Shown here piece after piece: positions 6,528 through 14,661 of a DNA stretch of 16,791 nt. Source of the stretch: Deltaproteobacteria bacterium (lineage in GTDB: Bacteria; Myxococcota_A; UBA796; UBA2385). Numbering within the stretch: the first letter of the stretch is position 1; each line of letters begins with the position of its first letter. The DNA is taken from the NCBI GenBank assembly GCA_947462115.1, contig CANHON010000055.1:1-16791 (forward strand), given 5' to 3'. Position numbers and translations under genes: made by a program. The notes beneath the pieces were generated by a model that saw only the letters and a program-made list of their open reading frames with translations, was not told the origin of the DNA and did not search any database.

Positions 6528-6970
6528 AAGTCCACCGAGGCGCCGCAGCCGCAGGGGCGCTTGGCCTGGGGGTTCTCGATCTCGAAGCCAGCGGCCATCA
6601 TGTCCTCTTTCCAGCCGATGACGCTGTTCTTGAGCTTGGCCATGTGCTCCTTCTTGACGAAGACCTGCACCGGGCCGTGGCGGAACACGAGATCATCGTC
6701 CTCGGGCGCCTCTTCGAACTCGAGCTGGTACTTGTAGCCGCTGCAGCCCCCGCCGGTGATGCCGTAGCGCAGGCCCCAGCCCTCATCGCCGTACTCGGCG
6801 GCGAGCTCGACGATGTTCTCGACGGCCTCGGGGCTGACGAGGATGCTGTCTTCGGGGCCGTAGCCGGGCCCCTCGCTCGCGGGCGCCTCGCTGGTTGGAG
6901 CCTCGCTGGTTGGAGCCTCGCTAGTTGGAGCCTCGGGGGCGGCGGCGCTGTCGGTCTGGATCTCGGTCAT
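6524..6970 (-). CDS. A-type iron-sulfur carrier (HesB/IscA/ErpA family)
   Basis: A 148-residue protein of which residues about 42-148 are a complete A-type Fe-S carrier domain. All three cluster-ligand cysteines are present: Cys76 in GGGCSG, and Cys140 and Cys142 in PCGCGASVDF at the C-terminus. Such proteins receive Fe-S clusters and pass them to apo-enzymes in the cytoplasm. The family is normally about 105-120 residues. The extra length is an N-terminal Thr/Ser/Glu/Ala/Pro tail built from repeats of about five residues (15-34). The ATG at 6970 has a strong AAGGAG six bases upstream. The stop shares four bases with the convergent receptor gene. I cannot tell IscA from ErpA or SufA from sequence alone, so no symbol is given. 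Confidence 0.93.
   Translation of the reverse strand: MTEIQTDSAAAPEAPTSEAPTSEAPTSEAPASEGPGYGPEDSILVSPEAVENIVELAAEYGDEGWGLRYGITGGGCSGYKYQLEFEEAPEDDDLVFRHGPVQVFVKKEHMAKLKNSVIGWKEDMMAAGFEIENPQAKRPCGCGASVDF
6886..6930 (-). repeat. Three tandem 15-bp repeats in the Fe-S carrier N-terminus
   Basis: The plus-strand unit GCCTCGCTGGTTGGA occurs at 6886-6900 and 6901-6915, and with one change (G to A) at 6916-6930. A more diverged copy precedes it at about 6871-6885. In the minus-strand protein the units read TSEAP. Fifteen-bp units preserve the frame on expansion or loss. Confidence 0.9.
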
Positions 6971-7018
6971 GGGTGCTCCTTTCGGGGGGACCGGCGGTGG
7001 CCGGCGATCGGCTCGGAC

Positions 7019-7441
7019 CTAACCGAAGCGCGGCGCGGCGCCGGAGGTCCGCAGATCTGCGCCGGGCGGCGGCGGGGGCCCGGTGGGCGGCGGCGGCTGC
7101 GCGGGCGGCGGGGGCGCGCGGAGCAGGCGCAGCACCCGAGCGGCCCGGTAGGGGATCTGGACCGCCACGAGGCCAAACAGCAGCGGGCCGAGCTTGTGCA
7201 TGGCGAAAGCAGCGTCCAGATCGCCATGGCCCATGAAGGTGAAGCTGCGGGTGAGGCCGCAGCCCCAGCACTCGATGTCCAGCAGGGCCTTGAACAAGCA
7301 GAGCGGCGGCACCGGCCAGCCAAACAGCTCCAGCACGCTGTCTGAAGGCGTGAGGATCATGCTGAGCACGGTGATCCCAGCGGACACGCCGAGCACATGA
7401 AGCTCCGGCCGCAGCCGACGCCCCAGGCCCGGGTCGCGCAC
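7019..7441 (-). CDS. DUF2752 family small membrane protein
   Basis: A 140-residue inner-membrane protein. Hydrophobic segments lie at about 15-31, 44-56 and 84-97. The family signature C-x-x-C-G-L-T-R is present as C58-W-G-C61-GLTR, followed by a short amphipathic stretch and the last membrane helix. DUF2752 has no established function. The C-terminus (about 109-130) is an unusual poly-proline tail. The GTG start at 7441 abuts the nusB stop with no base between, so translation is probably coupled; no separate Shine-Dalgarno is clear. Its place at the end of a biosynthetic operon gives no functional clue. Confidence 0.8.
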   Translation of the reverse strand: MRDPGLGRRLRPELHVLGVSAGITVLSMILTPSDSVLELFGWPVPPLCLFKALLDIECWGCGLTRSFTFMGHGDLDAAFAMHKLGPLLFGLVAVQIPYRAARVLRLLRAPPPPAQPPPPTGPPPPPGADLRTSGAAPRFG

Positions 7442-7900
7442 TCAGCCCTGCTTGTTGCGGCGCCCGCCGCGGCCGGTCACGCCGGCGATGCGGTCGAGGA
7501 TGCCGTTGACGAAGGCCTTGCTGTCCACGTCGCCGAAGCGCTTGGCGAGCTCGACGGCCTCGTTGATCGCGACGCTGTGCGGCACGTCGAGGCAGGCGAT
7601 GAGCTCGAAGGCGGTCAGCCGCAGGATGTTGCGGTCCACCAGCGGCATGCGCTTGACCCGCCAGTTGGTGCTGGCCTCGTCGATCATGGCGTCCAGCTCT
7701 TCGCTCCGGGCGAGCACGCCGGCGATGAGCTGCCGGGCGTACTCGATGTCGGCGGGCTCCACGCCCGAGCTGTCCATGTCGTCCCCGTCCACCCGGGCGG
7801 CGAGCAGGTCGGTGAGCAGCTGGTCGGCGGACTGGCCGGCGGCCTGATCGGCGTCGTAGAGGGCCTGAAGGGCGAACTCACGGGATTTGCGTCTGGACAT
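7442..7900 (-). CDS. nusB: Transcription antitermination factor NusB
   Basis: A 152-residue all-helical protein of typical NusB length. It begins with the family N-terminus SRRKSREFALQALYDAD and carries the conserved RMPLVDRNILRLTAFELIA helix in the middle. It ends with the typical NEAVELAKRFG and KAFVNGILDRIA signatures. NusB, with NusE (S10), binds boxA RNA and supports antitermination of rRNA operons. The ATG at 7900 has GAGGGG close upstream and lies 8 bp after ribH. The ribH-nusB pairing is common across bacteria and supports both calls. Confidence 0.96.
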   Translation of the reverse strand: MSRRKSREFALQALYDADQAAGQSADQLLTDLLAARVDGDDMDSSGVEPADIEYARQLIAGVLARSEELDAMIDEASTNWRVKRMPLVDRNILRLTAFELIACLDVPHSVAINEAVELAKRFGDVDSKAFVNGILDRIAGVTGRGGRRNKQG

Positions 7901-7908
7901 GGGACCCC

Positions 7909-8409
7909 TCAGGCCGGCCGCGGCGCGCCGCCGAAGCGAGCGCCGATGGCCTGGATGACGCCGACCATCTCGACCGCTGCAGAGGCGGCCTCACCGCCCT
8001 TGTTGCCCATCTTGGTGCCGGCGCGCTCGATGGCTTGCTCGATCGTATTGGTGGTGAGCACGCCGTTGATCACGGGGAGCCCGAGCTGCGCGGAGGCTTG
8101 GCCGAGGCCCTTGTTGCACTCCCCGGCGATGAAGTCGAAGTGCGGGGTGCTGCCACGGATGACGGCGCCGAGCGCGATGATCGCGTCAAACTGACCGGTC
8201 TCCCCCAGCTTTCGAACGATGAGGGGGATCTCCCAGGCGCCGGGCACCCAGACGACCGTGACCGCCGCTTCGGTGTCGACGCCGTGCCGCCGCAGCACGT
8301 CGAGCGCGCCGCTCAGCAGGCGCTCGGTGATGAAGTCGTTGAAGCGCGACACCACGATGGCGTAGCGGCCGTCTTGCCGGGGGGTCTTCGGCTCAATGAG
8401 CTGGGGCAC
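7909..8409 (-). CDS. ribH: 6,7-dimethyl-8-ribityllumazine synthase
   Basis: A 166-residue lumazine synthase. It condenses 5-amino-6-ribitylaminouracil with 3,4-dihydroxy-2-butanone 4-phosphate, the penultimate step of riboflavin synthesis, usually as a large cytoplasmic oligomer. Visible motifs are SRFNDFITERLLSGA near the N-terminus, VPGAWEIP (55-62), GAVIRGSTPHFDFIAGE with catalytic His90, and the C-terminal GVLTTNTIEQAIERAGTKMGNKG region. Translation starts with GTG at 8409, preceded by GGAG five bases upstream. It follows ribBA by 17 bp and precedes nusB by 8 bp, consistent with one transcript. Confidence 0.96.
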   Translation of the reverse strand: MPQLIEPKTPRQDGRYAIVVSRFNDFITERLLSGALDVLRRHGVDTEAAVTVVWVPGAWEIPLIVRKLGETGQFDAIIALGAVIRGSTPHFDFIAGECNKGLGQASAQLGLPVINGVLTTNTIEQAIERAGTKMGNKGGEAASAAVEMVGVIQAIGARFGGAPRPA

Positions 8410-8426
8410 GGGATCTCCGGTGGGGC

Positions 8427-9656
8427 TCAGGTGGCGGCGTCGGCGGAGGGGAGCAGGTGGCCGAGCTGGTCGCGCCGCTCGCCGAGAAAGCTCTCGCTGA
8501 TCGAGCCGCCGCGCACCACGAGGGGCACGCGCTCGGTGACCTTGAGGCCATAGGCCTCCAAGCCCTTGATCTTGCGGGGGTTGTTGGTGATGAGCCGCAG
8601 CTCGCTCACGCCGAGGTCGAGCAGGATCTGGGCGCCGGTGCCCATCTCGCGGAGCTCGCCGCCCCCCTTGTCCCCGGCGCTGGCGTCGGTCAAGCCGAGG
8701 TGGGCCTGAATCCGCGCGACCAGCGCGTCGGTCTTGAGGGCCGCGCCGGCGTGCAGGTAGACCAGCGCGCCCCGGCCCTCGGCGGAGATGGCGTCCAGCG
8801 CCGCGTCGAGCTGGGCGGCGCAGTCGCAGGTGCCCACCCGGAAGATGTCGCCGGTGGGGCAGTAGGCCTGCATGCGGACCATCGCGGGGCCGCCCTCGCT
8901 GAGATCACCCTTCCAGAGGGCCATGTGCACGCCGCCGTCGGTGCGGCTGCGGTAGACCCGCAGGTTGAGCGCGCCGTGGCGGGGGCTCTGGACGACGTGA
9001 TCGACCTCGCGGTCGACCAGGACCTCGGTGCGGATGCGCCACTGGATGAGGTCGGCCACCGTGACCACGCGCAGCTTGTGCTTCTGGCCGAAGGCGATGA
9101 GGTCCGGCAGGCGGGCCATCGTGCCGTCCTCGTTCATGATCTCGCAGATCACGCCCGAGGGGGTGAGGCCGGCGAGCCGCGCCATGTCGACGCTGCCCTC
9201 GGTCTGGCCGGTGCGGACGAGCACGCCGCCGTCCCGGGCCCGCAGCGGGAAGATGTGGCCGGGCACCACGAGGTCCTGCTGGCCCTTGCTCGGGTCGAGG
9301 GCCACGCGGATGGTGTGCGCCCGATCGGCCGCCGAGATGCCGGTAGTGACCCCCTCCCGCGCCTCGATGCTCACGGTGAAGGCCGTGTGGTAGGGGCTCT
9401 GGTTGTTGGTGGCCATCATCGGGAGCTGCAGCTGGGCCACCCGCTCCTCGGTGAGCGTGAGGCAGATGAGGCCGCGGCCGTGGGTGGCCATGAAGTTGAT
9501 CGCCTCGGGCGTGACAGCCTCGGCCGCCATCGTCAGATCGCCCTCGTTCTCGCGATCTTCGTCGTCAACCAGGATGACCATGCGGCCGGCGCGGATGTCT
9601 TCGAGGCCGAGCTCCACGCGCCGGATCGGATCGGGGTCCATCACCACGAACGACAT
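8427..9656 (-). CDS. ribBA: RibBA-type protein: DHBP synthase plus an atypical GTP cyclohydrolase II domain
   Basis: A 409-residue two-domain protein. Residues 1-210 are 3,4-dihydroxy-2-butanone 4-phosphate synthase: DDEDRENEGD (31-40), GRGLICLTL, EGVTTGISAADR and PGHIFPL (132-138). The motif equivalent to E. coli RGGHTEA reads RTGQTEG (148-154), so the His that is metal ligand His153 in E. coli RibB is Gln151 here. Residues 215-409 follow the GTP cyclohydrolase II fold. The zinc cysteines C266, C277 and C279 and the LITNNPRKI-GLEAYGL region are kept. The signature RQEGRGIGL is replaced by HAGAALKTD (302-310), and the DLR catalytic motif reads ELR (334-336). The second domain may therefore be inactive, as in known RibBA variants with a defunct RibA part. 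I chose the ATG at 9656 because GGAG precedes it and the family N-terminus fits; the frame stays open further upstream without homology. Confidence 0.93.
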   Translation of the reverse strand: MSFVVMDPDPIRRVELGLEDIRAGRMVILVDDEDRENEGDLTMAAEAVTPEAINFMATHGRGLICLTLTEERVAQLQLPMMATNNQSPYHTAFTVSIEAREGVTTGISAADRAHTIRVALDPSKGQQDLVVPGHIFPLRARDGGVLVRTGQTEGSVDMARLAGLTPSGVICEIMNEDGTMARLPDLIAFGQKHKLRVVTVADLIQWRIRTEVLVDREVDHVVQSPRHGALNLRVYRSRTDGGVHMALWKGDLSEGGPAMVRMQAYCPTGDIFRVGTCDCAAQLDAALDAISAEGRGALVYLHAGAALKTDALVARIQAHLGLTDASAGDKGGGELREMGTGAQILLDLGVSELRLITNNPRKIKGLEAYGLKVTERVPLVVRGGSISESFLGERRDQLGHLLPSADAAT

Positions 9657-9843
9657 TGCTGACTCCAGGGAACGATGCCGCCACTTCCGGCGCGGGCGCC
9701 GCGGGCGGGGGTTGGGGCGTCCGTCCGGCGACCCGAAGGGGCCCCTGACCGCGCTGACAAGGGAGGCACCTAGCCGAGCGGCGGGGGCCTGTCCCGCCCG
9801 CCGGCGGATGTTCACAGGAACGAGCCCGAGCAGGTCTGGAACC

Positions 9844-9868
9844 AGAACAGCGCCGATGAGGCTGTTCT
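9844..9868 (-). other. Hairpin between ribD and ribBA
   Basis: AGAACAGC (9844-9851) and GCTGTTCT (9861-9868) are a perfect 8-bp inverted repeat with a 9-base loop. It starts 35 bases past the ribD stop on the minus strand. No U-tract follows, so this is not a plain intrinsic terminator. RNA processing, attenuation or stabilisation are all possible. It lies in the largest gap of the minus-strand cluster (9657-9902), where I looked for the conserved blocks of the FMN riboswitch and did not find them. Confidence 0.55.
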
Positions 9869-9870
9869 CG

Positions 9871-9900
9871 AGTTTGCTGTCCTCGGGTTTGCTTTCCTCG
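9871..9900 (-). repeat. Two 15-bp tandem repeats just after ribD
   Basis: AGTTTGCTGTCCTCG (9871-9885) and GGTTTGCTTTCCTCG (9886-9900) differ at two positions. The flanking CTGTTCTCG (9862-9870) looks like a partial third copy. The block begins two bases past the ribD stop codon. Confidence 0.75.
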
Positions 9901-9902
9901 AC

Positions 9903-10997
9903 TCAGCCTTCGTGCGGGGCCGGAGCGGCGAGGTAGCGCAGCCCGAGGTCCTCCCCGTGCCGCTCCATCGAGACGAAGCGCATTCGCGGCGCCTCGGCGA
10001 GGGTGAAGGGCGGCCCCGCGAGCCAGGCCGCGCCGCCCGCGAGCAGCTTGGGGGCGAGGAACAGGCGGAGCTCGTCGGCGAAGCCGGCCCCCACCATCGC
10101 CCGGTGAACGCGGGCCCCGCCCTCGACCAGCAGGCTGTGCACGCCCTCCTCGGCGAGGTGCCGCAGCGCCGCGGCCAGATCGAGGCCGCCCTCCCCCGCC
10201 GGCAGGGGCACGATCCGCGCCGGCGCCAAGGCCTCGGCTCGGTCGAGATCAGCGTCAGGGCCGACAAAGATCAGGGGCGGCCGCCCGGCCCGCAGCACCC
10301 GGGCGTTCGCCGGGCAGCGCAGGCGGCTGTCGAGGAGCACCGGCAGGGCGTCGCGGCCCCCCGGCGCGCGGGTGTTGAGGGCCGGGTCGTCGGCGAGCAG
10401 CGTGCCGGAGCCGACGAGGATGGCGTCGGCGCGGTCGCGCAGGGCGTGGCCGGCCAAGCGGGCCTCGGGGCCGGTGATCCAGCGGCTCTGCCCGTCGGCG
10501 GCGGCGATGCGCCCGTCGAGGGTGACGGCGGCCTTGAGCGTGACGTGGGGGCGGCCGCGGGTGCGCGCGCTCACGAAGGCGCGGTTGAGCAGCAGGGCCT
10601 CCTGCTCCAAAACACCGACCTGCACGTCAAGCCCAGCGGCCCGGAGCTGGGCGATGCCCTGCCCCTGCATGCGGCTGTCGGGGTCCACCATGCCCACCAC
10701 CACCCGGGCGATCCCGGCGCGGAGGATGGCCTCGGTGCAGGGCGGCGTCCGGCCGTGGTGACAGCAGGGCTCGAGGTTGACGTAGAGGGTGGCGCCGCGG
10801 GCCGCCTCGGGCGAGCGGAGCGCGCGCAGGGCCGCCACTTCGGCGTGGGCCTCACCGGCCCGGGTGTGGTGCCCTTCGCCGATGGGCTGCCCGTCGGCCA
10901 CGATGACCGCGCCGACCATCGGGTTGGGCGCCGTCCGGCCCTCGGCGAGGGCGGCCAAGGCCAGCGCGCGGCCCATCCATCGCTCGTCCTGGTGCAC
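9903..10997 (-). CDS. ribD: Bifunctional riboflavin deaminase/reductase
   Basis: A 364-residue two-domain enzyme of usual length. The N-terminal deaminase (about 1-145) has the zinc-site motifs H51-A-E53 and PCC-x8-C with C78 and C87. The C-terminal reductase (about 150-364) has LKAAVTLDGRIA, the following SRWITGPEAR, ILVGSGTLLADDP and LLVEGGARVH. It converts 2,5-diamino-6-ribosylamino-4(3H)-pyrimidinone 5'-phosphate to the ribitylamino-uracil phosphate by deamination and NADPH-dependent reduction. Translation starts at GTG 10997, separated from the nrdR stop by 8 bases that include a G-rich run. The nrdR-ribD junction is common in bacteria and supports the start. Next downstream is ribBA rather than the riboflavin synthase gene often found there. 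Confidence 0.96.
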   Translation of the reverse strand: MHQDERWMGRALALAALAEGRTAPNPMVGAVIVADGQPIGEGHHTRAGEAHAEVAALRALRSPEAARGATLYVNLEPCCHHGRTPPCTEAILRAGIARVVVGMVDPDSRMQGQGIAQLRAAGLDVQVGVLEQEALLLNRAFVSARTRGRPHVTLKAAVTLDGRIAAADGQSRWITGPEARLAGHALRDRADAILVGSGTLLADDPALNTRAPGGRDALPVLLDSRLRCPANARVLRAGRPPLIFVGPDADLDRAEALAPARIVPLPAGEGGLDLAAALRHLAEEGVHSLLVEGGARVHRAMVGAGFADELRLFLAPKLLAGGAAWLAGPPFTLAEAPRMRFVSMERHGEDLGLRYLAAPAPHEG

Positions 10998-11005
10998 GGG
11001 GCCCC

Positions 11006-11542
11006 CTAGGCTTGGGCGTCGGAGAGGGGCGCGGCGACGTCGTTCCCATCGATCGCCGGGCCTTCGGGCGCGGGACCTTCGGGTGCGGCCCCGGCGGCGG
11101 GCGACAGCCAGGGCGACAGCAGGGCGAGCAGGTCCGCGGGACCGGCGACCTGGCGCAGCACGCTGGCGAAGCGAACATAGGCAACGATGTCAATCTCTTG
11201 CAGCTCCGCGAGGATGAGCTCGCCGAGCTCGCCGCTGGTGATCTCGCTGGCCACGCTCAGCGAGACCCTCAGCTCCACCCGGCTCGCCACCTCTTCGATG
11301 ACCCGGGCTTCGACCGGCCTTTTGCGGCAGGCGAGGCGCAGGCCTTCGACGATCTTGTCGCGATCGAAGGGCTCCCGGTAGCCGCCGCGCTTGATGACGA
11401 GCGGGAGCTTTCGCTCGACCCGCTCGTGGGTGGTGAAGCGGTGCTGGCACTGCAAACACTGCCGCCGCCGCTTGAGCGCGTCGCCGGCCGCCCGGGTCTC
11501 GAGCACCTTGGAGTCGGGGTGTTGGCAGGCCGGGCAGTTCAC
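11006..11542 (-). CDS. nrdR: Transcriptional repressor NrdR
   Basis: A 178-residue zinc-ribbon plus ATP-cone protein that represses ribonucleotide reductase genes in response to adenine nucleotides. The start is GTG at 11542, overlapping the glyA TGA in a GTGA junction. This gives the canonical NCPACQHPDSKVLETR N-terminus, so the open frame further upstream is ignored. Zinc ligands are C3, C6, C29 and C32. The RRRQCLQCQHRFTTHER motif and the ATP-cone VIKRGGYREPFDRDKI (from 49) are intact. Residues about 150-178 are an extra Ala/Pro/Gly-rich tail with a repeated EGPAPEGPA element, beyond the usual length of about 150-160. No nrd genes or NrdR boxes were noticed in this window, so its targets lie elsewhere. 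Confidence 0.95.
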   Translation of the reverse strand: MNCPACQHPDSKVLETRAAGDALKRRRQCLQCQHRFTTHERVERKLPLVIKRGGYREPFDRDKIVEGLRLACRKRPVEARVIEEVASRVELRVSLSVASEITSGELGELILAELQEIDIVAYVRFASVLRQVAGPADLLALLSPWLSPAAGAAPEGPAPEGPAIDGNDVAAPLSDAQA

Positions 11543-12810
11543 GAAGCGGTGGCCCCAAAAGCGCCCGGGTAGAGCGGGAACCGGTCGCACAGGGCCGAGA
11601 CCCCGGCGCGCACCGCGGCGTGCACCTCGGCGTCGGTGGGGGCGGCGAGCAGATCAGCGATCCAGTCGGCGATCTGCTCGGCTTCGGCCGTGCCCATGCC
11701 GCGGGTGGTCATGGCGGGGGTGCCGACCCGCACGCCGGAGGTGACCATCGGGCTGCGGCGCTCGCCGGCCACGGTGTTCTTGTTGACGGTGATGCCGGCG
11801 CTGCCGAGGAGCAGCTCGGCCTCTTTGCCCGACAAGGGGTGGTCGCTGAGATCGATGAGCATCAGGTGGTTGTCGGTGCCGCCGCTGACCAGGGCGTGGC
11901 CCCGCGCCACCAAACGGGCGGCCATGGCCTTGGCGTTGTCGAGGACCTGCTGCTGGTAGACGATGAAGTCCGGCTGCAGGGCCTCGCCGAAGGCCACCGC
12001 CTTGGCGGCGATGACGTGCATCAGCGGGCCGCCCTGGCTGCCCGGGAACACCGCGCTGTTCATCGCCTTCATCAGGTCGCGCTTGGCGAGGATGAGGCCG
12101 CCGCGGGGGCCGCGCAGGGTCTTGTGGGTGGTGGTGGTCACCACGTCGCAGTGCGGGAAGGGGCTCGGGTGCAGGCCGGCGGCCACGAGGCCGGCGATGT
12201 GGGCGATGTCCGCCATCAGCAGGGCCCCGACCTCGTCGGCGATGGCCTTGAAGCCCGCGAAGTCGATGGTGCGGGGGTAGGCGCTGGCCCCGCAGACGAT
12301 GAGCTTGGGCCGCTCGGCGAGGGCCACGCGGCGCACCTCCTCCATGTCGATCCAGCCGTCGGCCCGCAGGTGGTAGTGCACCGGCCGGTAGAGCTTGCCG
12401 GAGCTGTTGACCGGGGAGCCGTGGGTGAGGTGCCCGCCGTGCGACAGGTCGAGGCCGAGGAAGGTGTCGCCGGGCTGCAGCAGCGCGAGGAAGACCGCGG
12501 CGTTGGCCGAGGCGCCGGAGTGCGGCTGCACGTTGACGCCGATGTCGCAGCCCTCGACCATGAACAGCTTGCGGGCGCGGGCCCGGGCGAGGTTCTCCAC
12601 GACGTCCACGTGCTCGCAGCCGCCGTAGTAGCGGGCGCCGGGCAGGCCCTCGGCGTACTTGTTGGTCAGCGGCGAGCCCATGGCCTCCATCACGGCGAGG
12701 CTGGCGTGGTTCTCCGAGGCGATGAGCTCGAGATCGTGGCGCTGCCGGGCGATCTCCGCCGTGACGCTGGCGAAAACCTCGGGATCTTGCTGGGCGAGGG
12801 CGTCGAGCAT
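11539..12810 (-). CDS. glyA: Serine hydroxymethyltransferase
   Basis: A 423-residue PLP enzyme of typical length. It interconverts serine and glycine with transfer of the hydroxymethyl carbon to tetrahydrofolate in the cytoplasm. Motifs include LIASEN (29-34), NKYAEGLPGARYYGGCEHVD, NVQPHSGASAN (93-103) and the PLP-binding TTTTHKTLRGPRGG with Lys230. The C-terminal SGVRVGTPAMTTRGM region is also present. The ATG at 12810 is preceded by AGGAG. The bases between the two also allow a small GGAG-CGC-CTCC hairpin that could mask the site. The stop overlaps the nrdR start by four bases, so the two are translationally coupled. It is an ordinary family member apart from a slightly divergent segment before the NVQPHSG motif. 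Confidence 0.97.
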   Translation of the reverse strand: MLDALAQQDPEVFASVTAEIARQRHDLELIASENHASLAVMEAMGSPLTNKYAEGLPGARYYGGCEHVDVVENLARARARKLFMVEGCDIGVNVQPHSGASANAAVFLALLQPGDTFLGLDLSHGGHLTHGSPVNSSGKLYRPVHYHLRADGWIDMEEVRRVALAERPKLIVCGASAYPRTIDFAGFKAIADEVGALLMADIAHIAGLVAAGLHPSPFPHCDVVTTTTHKTLRGPRGGLILAKRDLMKAMNSAVFPGSQGGPLMHVIAAKAVAFGEALQPDFIVYQQQVLDNAKAMAARLVARGHALVSGGTDNHLMLIDLSDHPLSGKEAELLLGSAGITVNKNTVAGERRSPMVTSGVRVGTPAMTTRGMGTAEAEQIADWIADLLAAPTDAEVHAAVRAGVSALCDRFPLYPGAFGATAS

Positions 12811-12892
12811 GGGAGGCGCTCCTGCGGCGACGGGCGCCGGTCGGTCGGGGTGCGGGAGGGGCTCGGCGCGGCCGAGCAGCGGGGCGGACCGC

Positions 12893-13378
12893 TCAGGCGG
12901 CGGGCGCGTCGAGCCGGTGGAGCTTGTCGATCCGGCCCTGGTGACGGCCGCCCTCGAAGGCGCCGCTGAGCCAAGCCGCCAGCAGCTCTCGGGCGAGGCC
13001 GAAGCCCACCACCCGCTCGCCGAGGCACAAGACGTTGGCGTCGTTGTGTTGTCTGGTCGCGCGGGCCGAGAAGCTATCCGAGACCACCGCCGCCCGCACG
13101 CCCGGCACGCGGTTGGCGGTCATGCTCATGCCCACGCCGGTCCCGCAGCACAGCAGCCCCCAGGCCGCGCGGCCCGAAGCCACCGCTTGACCCACCGCGA
13201 CCGCGAGGTCGGGGTAATCACAGCGGCTGGTGTCGTGGGCGCCGAGATCGAGCACGGTGAAGCCCAGCTCGTGGAGGGCGCCGACCAGCTCGGTCTTGAG
13301 GTGAAAGCCGGCGTGGTCGCTGCCCACGGCCACAGCACCGGAGGCGGGGACAAAGGGGCCGGAGGTCGCGGCGGACAT
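12893..13378 (-). CDS. rpiB: Ribose-5-phosphate isomerase B
   Basis: A 161-residue RpiB/LacAB-family isomerase that interconverts ribose 5-phosphate and ribulose 5-phosphate. It supplies both pentose phosphate metabolism and the ribulose 5-phosphate substrate of DHBP synthase. Motifs include VGSDHAGFHLK with D21/H22, CCGTGVGMSMTANRVPGVRAA with the catalytic-type Cys78, and ATRQHNDANVLCLGERV with H111. The ATG at 13378 follows GGAG by six bases; the first 13 residues are an extra short tail before the conserved strand. An open frame runs far upstream through fabF in another phase but is not coding. The rpiB-glyA spacing is 82 bp. This order is familiar from delta-type proteobacteria (from memory). 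Confidence 0.94.
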   Translation of the reverse strand: MSAATSGPFVPASGAVAVGSDHAGFHLKTELVGALHELGFTVLDLGAHDTSRCDYPDLAVAVGQAVASGRAAWGLLCCGTGVGMSMTANRVPGVRAAVVSDSFSARATRQHNDANVLCLGERVVGFGLARELLAAWLSGAFEGGRHQGRIDKLHRLDAPAA

Positions 13379-13388
13379 GGGCGCTCCA

Positions 13389-13404
13389 ACGGGGCGCGCC
13401 CCGT
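13389..13404. other. Perfect 16-bp palindrome between fabF and rpiB
   Basis: ACGGGGCGCGCCCCGT reads the same on both strands and fills a third of the 47-bp fabF-rpiB gap, ending 10 bases before the rpiB ATG. Its centre is all G/C. It could be a protein-binding site, an mRNA hairpin with very little loop, or chance in GC-rich DNA. Confidence 0.5.
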
Positions 13405-13425
13405 CGAGGGTGGGGCTCGGGGCGC

Positions 13426-14660
<1,235 letters not shown>

Positions 14661-14661
<1 letters not shown>

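Noticed and set aside
8457..9662. Plus-strand open frame opposite ribBA, and similar ones opposite ribD (9912-11009), glyA (11620-12969) and fabF (13519-14688)
   Set aside because: His/Gly/Ala/Val-rich antisense frames typical of high-GC genes; the minus-strand proteins are clear enzymes.
9657..9815. N-terminal extension of RibBA by about 53 codons
   Set aside because: Arg/Pro-rich with no RibB counterpart; the ATG at 9656 has a ribosome binding site and the family N-terminus.
9657..9902. Possible FMN riboswitch before ribBA
   Set aside because: I scanned the minus strand for the conserved blocks of the RFN element and did not find them; only an unrelated hairpin is present.
11543..11590. 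Upstream start for nrdR adding 16 codons
   Set aside because: It would run into glyA; the GTG at 11542 gives the exact NrdR N-terminus and a GTGA overlap.
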